Of a stretch of 64,000 bases of DNA, positions 59,895 to 64,000 are shown piece by piece; the first letter of the stretch is position 1, and each line of letters begins with the position of its first letter. The stretch spans positions 496,001 to 560,000 of the forward strand of contig NZ_CP080382.1 in assembly GCF_019443425.1 (NCBI RefSeq), in the 5' to 3' direction. The position numbers and the translations under genes are program-made. The DNA comes from Arthrobacter sp. PAMC25284. Lineage in GTDB: Bacteria; Actinomycetota; Actinomycetes; Actinomycetales; Micrococcaceae. Below the pieces are notes generated by a model. It was not told where the DNA came from. It saw only the letters and a program-made list of their open reading frames with translations, and ran no database searches.

Positions 59895-60038
59895 GTCCAG
59901 CCACCGAGCCGGTTTTCACCGCGGCGTCCCGGCAGTCGACGGCGGCTTTGGTTCGAATTCCCACGGCCGCTGTCGCCTGCAGCAGGCGGCGCCGCGGCCC
60001 GGGTCCCGGCACCGGGCCGCCAGCGCAGGACTTTGCCC

Positions 60039-60067
60039 TTGCCAGCGGCACTCCGGGGGCGTGTACT
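60039..60067 (+). promoter_or_regulatory. candidate promoter for hsp20
   Basis: TTGCCA (60039-60044), a 17-bp spacer and TGTACT (60062-60067) lie 54 bp upstream of the hsp20 start. No HspR-type HAIR palindrome or CIRCE element was seen in the 226-bp upstream region. Confidence 0.35.
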
Positions 60068-60120
60068 GGGCTTACAGCCCCGCCGCGCCGAGGTCGGGGC
60101 GTGCAACCGGGAGGAAGGCC

Positions 60121-60540
60121 ATGGCCGAATCAAACAAGTGGGCGCCCTCAGACATGCTTGAGCCGATCAAGCGTTTCCTCGATGGTGACCTCGCCGTGAC
60201 GCCGACGATTAAGGTCGAACAGTTCCAGGATGGCACCACCCTCGTGGTCCGCGCCGAAGTGCCCGGAATCGATCCCGACAAGGACGTCGACGTCTCCGTC
60301 AGCGACGGCATGCTGCACATTAAAGCCGAGCGCGAAGAGAAATCCGAACACAAAGGCAAGGCCGGATACCGGTCCGAGTTCCGCTACGGCTCGTTCACCC
60401 GCAGCATCACGTTGCCGGCCGGGGCCAGGGAAGAAGACATCACTGCCACCTACAAGGACGGAATCCTCGAAGTGTGCGCGCCCGCTCCCGTGCCGCCGAC
60501 AGCTGAGTCGGGCAGGAAGATCCGCATCGACCACGGCTGA
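60121..60540 (+). CDS. hsp20: Hsp20/alpha-crystallin family small heat-shock protein
   Basis: The 139-residue ATP-independent chaperone has the alpha-crystallin domain from about 35 to 125: IKVEQFQDGTTLVVRAEVPGIDPDKDVDVSVSDGMLHIKAER, FRYGSFTRSITLPAGAREEDITATYKDGILEV. The C-terminal oligomerisation tail ends GRKIRIDHG. ATG 60121 is chosen because GGGAGGAAGG lies just upstream and the open frame before it has no homology. It stands alone between fabG and an SDR gene. Confidence 0.93.
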   Translation: MAESNKWAPSDMLEPIKRFLDGDLAVTPTIKVEQFQDGTTLVVRAEVPGIDPDKDVDVSVSDGMLHIKAEREEKSEHKGKAGYRSEFRYGSFTRSITLPAGAREEDITATYKDGILEVCAPAPVPPTAESGRKIRIDHG

Positions 60541-60671
60541 ACCATCCGTGCCGCCGGAACTACCCGGCCTCGGCTTCTTTGTGGACCCTGGACAACCCAA
60601 ATAGACCGTCCCGCTGGCATGATGGACAGCAGCCCGACAGTATTTGGACGTTTGGAACAAAAGGAGCTCGA

Positions 60672-61427
60672 ATGGGAATGCTGGACAACAAGACAGCGAT
60701 CGTGACCGGATCATCGCGTGGAATCGGCGCCGACGTCGCCAAGCTGCTCGCCGCGGAAGGCGCTGCCGTCGTCGTCAACTACCGCCAGAAGGCACCCCGC
60801 GCGAACAAGGTTGTCGCCGAAATCGAAGCCAACGGGGGCCGCGCGGCCGCCGTAGGAGCCGACCTCACCAGCCAGGACGGCGTTCAGGCCCTGGCCAGCG
60901 CCGCCATGGAGAACTTCGGTTCCCTCGACATCCTGGTCCTGAACGCCTCCGGCGGAATGGAATCCGGCATGGAGGAGGGCTACGCGCTCAAGCTCAACCG
61001 CGATGCCCAGGTCAACATGCTCAACGCCGCCGTGCCGCTGATGCCCGAAGGCTCGCGCGTCGTTTTCGTGACAAGCCACCAGGCCCACTTCATCAACACC
61101 GTCCCGACCATGCCCGATTACGAGCAGGTCGCCCGCAGCAAGCGCGCCGGTGAAGACGCCTTGCGCGAACTCGTGCCGGCGCTGGCGGATAAGGGCATCA
61201 CCCTCGTCGTTGTGTCGGGGGACATGATCGAGGGCACGGTCACCGCCACGCTCCTGGACCGTGCTGCGCCCGGCGCCATCGAGGCCCGCCGCGCCGAAGC
61301 CGGGAAGCTGTTCTCGGTTCAGGAATTCGCCGCAGAGATCACAAAGATGGTCACGGCCGACGTCGAATCCGGACACACGGAGTACGCCGGCGGTTCGGAG
61401 TACTTCGGCAAGGGCGCCGGCAACTAG
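60672..61427 (+). CDS. SDR family oxidoreductase with an atypical active site
   Basis: The 251-residue protein has the NAD(P)-binding motif GSSRGIG (about 13-19), GADLTSQDGV, and LNASGGMESG in place of the usual NNAG. In the catalytic region VFVTSHQAHF supplies the Ser, but the Tyr segment reads MPDYEQVARSKRAGE. Canonical Y-x-x-x-K is not present; the Lys is seven residues after the Tyr. It may be an SDR with altered chemistry or none. ATG 60672 has AAGGAG 5 nt upstream. A long terminator hairpin follows the stop. Confidence 0.83.
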   Translation: MGMLDNKTAIVTGSSRGIGADVAKLLAAEGAAVVVNYRQKAPRANKVVAEIEANGGRAAAVGADLTSQDGVQALASAAMENFGSLDILVLNASGGMESGMEEGYALKLNRDAQVNMLNAAVPLMPEGSRVVFVTSHQAHFINTVPTMPDYEQVARSKRAGEDALRELVPALADKGITLVVVSGDMIEGTVTATLLDRAAPGAIEARRAEAGKLFSVQEFAAEITKMVTADVESGHTEYAGGSEYFGKGAGN

Positions 61428-61443
61428 CCGGCAACCTCTCCGG

Positions 61444-61496
61444 GATGACAGATCCCGGGCACCGTTCCTGACGACGAGTGCCCGGGATCTGTCATC
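61444..61496. terminator. bidirectional terminator between the SDR gene and serB
   Basis: GATGACAGATCCCGGGCAC (61444-61462) pairs perfectly with GTGCCCGGGATCTGTCATC (61478-61496), a 19-bp stem with a 15-nt loop, followed by TTGC. It lies between convergent genes. Confidence 0.85.
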
Positions 61497-61511
61497 TTGC
61501 GTGCAGGCGCG

Positions 61512-62414
61512 TCACACACCAGTGATGTGCCGCACAACATCAAGATAAGGAACGTTGATGGCGGCGTCCGCGGCGGCCCGTACGGCCGGCTTCGCGTTGA
61601 ACGCAATACCGAGCCCGGCGGCGCCGAGCATGTCGAGGTCATTGGCGCCGTCGCCGACGGCGATGGTGTGCTCCATTGGAATTCCCTCGGCGGCCGCCCA
61701 TTCCCGCAGGTACTTCTCTTTCGCGGCGCGGTCGATCACAGCGCCGAGAACCTTGCCGGTGAGTGCGCCGTCGACAATTTCCAGTTCGTTCGCGATCCAG
61801 TGGTGAAGGCCGAGGTCCGCGGCGATCGGCCGCAGAATCTGGTTGAACCCGCCGGAGACCACGGCCACAGCATGGCCTGCCGCCTGGAACGCGGCCACCA
61901 GTTCCGCCGCACCTTCCGTGAGCCTGACTTCGGCACGGACGGCGTCGACGACGTCGGCCGGCAGCCCGGCGAGCACCGCCACGCGGGCATGCAGGCTTTG
62001 CGCGAAATCGAGTTCGCCGCGCATCGCAGCCTCGGTCACCGCTGCAACTTCCTCGCGCTTGCCGGCGTACGCGGCGAGCAGTTCGATCACCTCCTGCTGG
62101 ATGAGGGTTGAGTCCACATCCATGATCAGGAGCTTCCGGGCGGCATTTCGCAGCTCTACGGGGACGAGCGCGGTGTCCACCCCGTCGCCCCCGGCGCCGG
62201 CAACAACATGCCGCAGCCCGGCCAGGCCCGCCGTATCCGGGCCACCCCCCGTACCCAGGGTGCAGTCGGCGGTATGCACGGAAAACCGGTCATCGCCTGT
62301 GCGGGTTTCACCGTCAACGCTCAACCCCGCCTCGGCCAGGGTCGAGCGCACCTGCTGGACGTTGGTCAGGGACAATTTCAGGCCGTAGCTCACTGCAGTC
62401 ACGTTCGAACTCAT
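61512..62414 (-). CDS. serB: phosphoserine phosphatase SerB
   Basis: SerB makes L-serine from phosphoserine. The 300-residue protein has an N-terminal regulatory-type domain (about 1-85) and a HAD phosphatase domain: DVDSTLIQQEVIELLA with the nucleophile Asp (motif I, about 99-114), VAVVSGGFNQIL with Ser (motif II), the Lys in DRAAKEKYLREWA and AVGDGANDLDMLGAAGLGIAFNAKP (motif III/IV). The length and motif order match actinobacterial SerB. It is divergent from the ABC ATPase gene. Confidence 0.95.
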   Translation of the reverse strand: MSSNVTAVSYGLKLSLTNVQQVRSTLAEAGLSVDGETRTGDDRFSVHTADCTLGTGGGPDTAGLAGLRHVVAGAGGDGVDTALVPVELRNAARKLLIMDVDSTLIQQEVIELLAAYAGKREEVAAVTEAAMRGELDFAQSLHARVAVLAGLPADVVDAVRAEVRLTEGAAELVAAFQAAGHAVAVVSGGFNQILRPIAADLGLHHWIANELEIVDGALTGKVLGAVIDRAAKEKYLREWAAAEGIPMEHTIAVGDGANDLDMLGAAGLGIAFNAKPAVRAAADAAINVPYLDVVRHITGV

Positions 62415-62558
62415 GGCTGCAATCCTAGCGAGCAGGCACGCGAGGGCCCGAATCCGGCCGGCTCCCGCCGCGCCCGCATGACGGCCCGGCGGATCCGTGC
62501 CGCCCGGCCCCGGTGCCGGTTATCAGTCGTCCGCTTTTTTGTCCTAGTGTCTACTCCT

Positions 62559-63344
62559 ATGAGTGATGTTCTTGAATTGGCCGCCGTCAGCGTTGTACGT
62601 GGGGCAAAAACCCTGTTGGACAAGGTCGACTGGCAGGTCAACGAAGGCGAACGCTGGGTAATCCTGGGCCCCAACGGCGCCGGCAAGACCACTCTGCTGC
62701 AGGTCGCCGCCGCCCGGCTCCACCCCACATCCGGTATGGCCGGAATCCTCGAGGAAGTCATCGGCGCCGTCGACGTCTTTGAACTCAGGCCGCGGATCGG
62801 GCTGTCCTCCGCCGCCCTCGCCAACCAGATTCCCGAAGATGAGAAGGTCCTCAACGTCGTGGTCACCGCCGCCTACGGGGTCACGGGCCGCTGGCGGGAA
62901 GGCTACGAGAAAGCCGACGAGCGCCGCGCCTTCGGCCTGTTGAACGAGTGGGGGATGGGTCCGCTGCTCAACCGGCCGTTCGCCTCGCTCTCGGAAGGCG
63001 AACGCAAACGGGTGCAGATTGCCCGTGCCCTCATGACGGACCCGGAACTGCTGCTCCTCGATGAGCCCGGCGCCGGACTCGACCTCGCCGGCCGCGAGGA
63101 CCTGGTCCGGCGGCTGAGCGAACTGGCCCGCGACGAGTCCGCACCGGCGATCGTCCTCGTCACCCACCACCTCGAAGAAGTCCCGCCAGGCTTCACCCAC
63201 GCCATGCTGATGCGCGACGGCGGCGTGGTGGCCGCCGGCCCGCTCACCGAGGTCCTCACCGCCGAAAACCTGAGCGAGACCTTCGGCCTGCCGCTCGCTG
63301 TCAGCGCCAACGCAGGCCGGTACACCGCCACCGCACGCCACTGA
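62559..63344 (+). CDS. ABC transporter ATP-binding protein (YlmA/ModF-like)
   Basis: The 261-residue ATPase has Walker A GPNGAGKTT (about 34-42), signature LSEGERKRVQIARAL (Glu in place of the first Gly, as in YlmA-like proteins), Walker B LLLLDEPGAGLD and H-loop VTHHLEEVPPGF. No permease gene is adjacent, so its partner is elsewhere or it acts alone. ATG 62559 begins the homologous part. A TAGTGT hexamer lies only 14 bp upstream, so the transcript could be leaderless or nearly so. A TauE/SafE gene follows after 20 bp. Confidence 0.85.
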   Translation: MSDVLELAAVSVVRGAKTLLDKVDWQVNEGERWVILGPNGAGKTTLLQVAAARLHPTSGMAGILEEVIGAVDVFELRPRIGLSSAALANQIPEDEKVLNVVVTAAYGVTGRWREGYEKADERRAFGLLNEWGMGPLLNRPFASLSEGERKRVQIARALMTDPELLLLDEPGAGLDLAGREDLVRRLSELARDESAPAIVLVTHHLEEVPPGFTHAMLMRDGGVVAAGPLTEVLTAENLSETFGLPLAVSANAGRYTATARH

Positions 63345-63364
63345 CCAGGGGCTGCTGAGCGCGC

Positions 63365-64000
63365 GTGGAGTTCTTCAACAGCGTCATCATCTTCTTCGCC
63401 GGACTCTGGGCAGGCACCATCAACAGTGTTGTCGGCTCCGGCACACTCGTGACATTCCCGGTCCTGATTGCCCTCGGCTTCGCTCCAGTGACGGCGTCCA
63501 TCAGCAACGCCACAGGGCTTGTGGCCGGCAACGCTGCCGGCGCCTGGGGTTACCGGCGGGAGCTCGCAGGCCGCCGGAAGCAGCTGCTCCGGCTCCTTCC
63601 CGCGTCGCTGCTGGGCGGCATCACCGGCGCCTACCTGTTGCTGAACCTGCCTGAGAAGGTCTTTCACTACGCGGCGCCGGCGCTGATTGTCCTGGCACTC
63701 CTTCTGGTGGTCTTCCAGCCGCGGCTTCAGCGCTGGGTGAAGGACCGCGAGCAAAACCCTGAACACGCCCTCCGCGACCGCAGCCACGGCGCCCTGCTCA
63801 TCGTCCTGGTATACCTGGCCGGTGTCTACGGCGGTTATTTCGTCGCGGCCCAGGGAATCCTGCTGGTCGGCATTCTTGGGGTGTTTATGACGGGGACGAT
63901 GCAGAACGCCAACGCCATGAAGAACGTCCTCGTCCTCGGTGTGAACGTCGTGGCGGCTATCTCCTACCTGCTCTTTGCCTTCGACCGGATCGAATGGGGG
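63365..64000 (+). CDS. TauE/SafE family sulfite/anion exporter, cut by the window end
   Basis: The frame from GTG 63365 is open to the window edge, giving 212 visible residues. VEFFNSVIIFFAGLWAGTINSVVGSGTLVTFPVLIALGFAPVTASISNATGLVAG is the typical TauE/SafE first repeat with G-x-G-S-G. The second repeat begins VYLAGVYGGYFVAAQGILLVGILGVFMTG, followed by NAMKNVL. About six hydrophobic helices are visible. Family members move sulfite, sulfoacetate or similar anions; the substrate here is unknown. The C-terminus lies outside the window. Confidence 0.88.
   Translation, partial: MEFFNSVIIFFAGLWAGTINSVVGSGTLVTFPVLIALGFAPVTASISNATGLVAGNAAGAWGYRRELAGRRKQLLRLLPASLLGGITGAYLLLNLPEKVFHYAAPALIVLALLLVVFQPRLQRWVKDREQNPEHALRDRSHGALLIVLVYLAGVYGGYFVAAQGILLVGILGVFMTGTMQNANAMKNVLVLGVNVVAAISYLLFAFDRIEWG

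Noticed and set aside
59895..60120. HspR (HAIR) or CIRCE operator upstream of hsp20
   Set aside because: No CTTGAGT-like inverted repeat or CIRCE palindrome is present in the region.

Overview
The window is a gene-dense, high-GC stretch of chromosome. It most likely comes from a member of the Micrococcaceae (Arthrobacter/Pseudarthrobacter-like Actinobacteria). The evidence is the coaE-GrpB fusion, WhiA, RbpA, OpcA, the tkt-tal-pgi-zwf-opcA-pgl cluster, a SufR-SufB-SufD-Rieske-SufC-SufT operon and many GTG/TTG starts. Gene order broadly follows the Mycobacterium tuberculosis blocks Rv1420-1423 (uvrC-rapZ-yvcK-whiA), Rv1436-1440 (gap-pgk-tpi-secG), Rv1445c-1449c (pentose phosphate) and Rv1456c-1466 (ctaA, ABC transporter, suf). 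I see no rRNA, tRNA, prophage, insertion sequence or CRISPR array.

Layout. 1-5.9 kb: GNAT, YigZ, CoaE-GrpB, UvrB and a TerC membrane protein behind a likely yybP-ykoY (Mn) riboswitch. 5.9-10.5 kb (minus): S33 peptidase, GNAT and a Ski2-like helicase. 10.6-15.8 kb: a Tam-type methyltransferase, then a heterodimeric ABC exporter with a small GntR regulator. 15.8-26.2 kb: uvrA (with SOS box), HAD phosphatase, plsC, uvrC, rapZ, yvcK, whiA, sodA. 26.4-30.4 kb: gap-pgk-tpiA-secG and rbpA. 30.4-38.6 kb (minus): the complete tkt-tal-pgi-zwf-opcA-pgl operon. 39-43 kb: ctaB and ctaA (heme A) with an ABC transporter. 43-48.4 kb: suf Fe-S assembly. 48.4-55 kb: a decayed unknown gene, a zinc metallopeptidase, an acyl-CoA ligase plus thiolase pair, and a BioY-BioM-BioN biotin ECF transporter, with two 90-bp palindromic repeats between the convergent 3' ends. 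55-64 kb: ABC-F protein, YbaK-like deacylase, SURF1, a small Cys protein, DUF3099, FabG, Hsp20, an atypical SDR, SerB, an ABC ATPase and a truncated TauE/SafE permease.

The strongest unusual signal is that eight otherwise well-conserved genes (Ski2-like helicase, uvrA, HAD phosphatase, pgk, tkt, bioN, bioY, fabG) each carry a single +1 frameshift. In every case it is one extra C/G in a GGCC core, mostly RGGCCY. Several of these genes are essential, so a motif-specific sequencing or consensus error, perhaps caused by DNA methylation at GGCC, is far more likely than real mutation. Coordinates below are given for the repaired genes.

The most interesting biology is the ligase/thiolase pair next to the biotin ECF transporter. 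It resembles the yhfT-yhfS-bioY association of Bacillus subtilis, and the thiolase here has lost its second catalytic cysteine.
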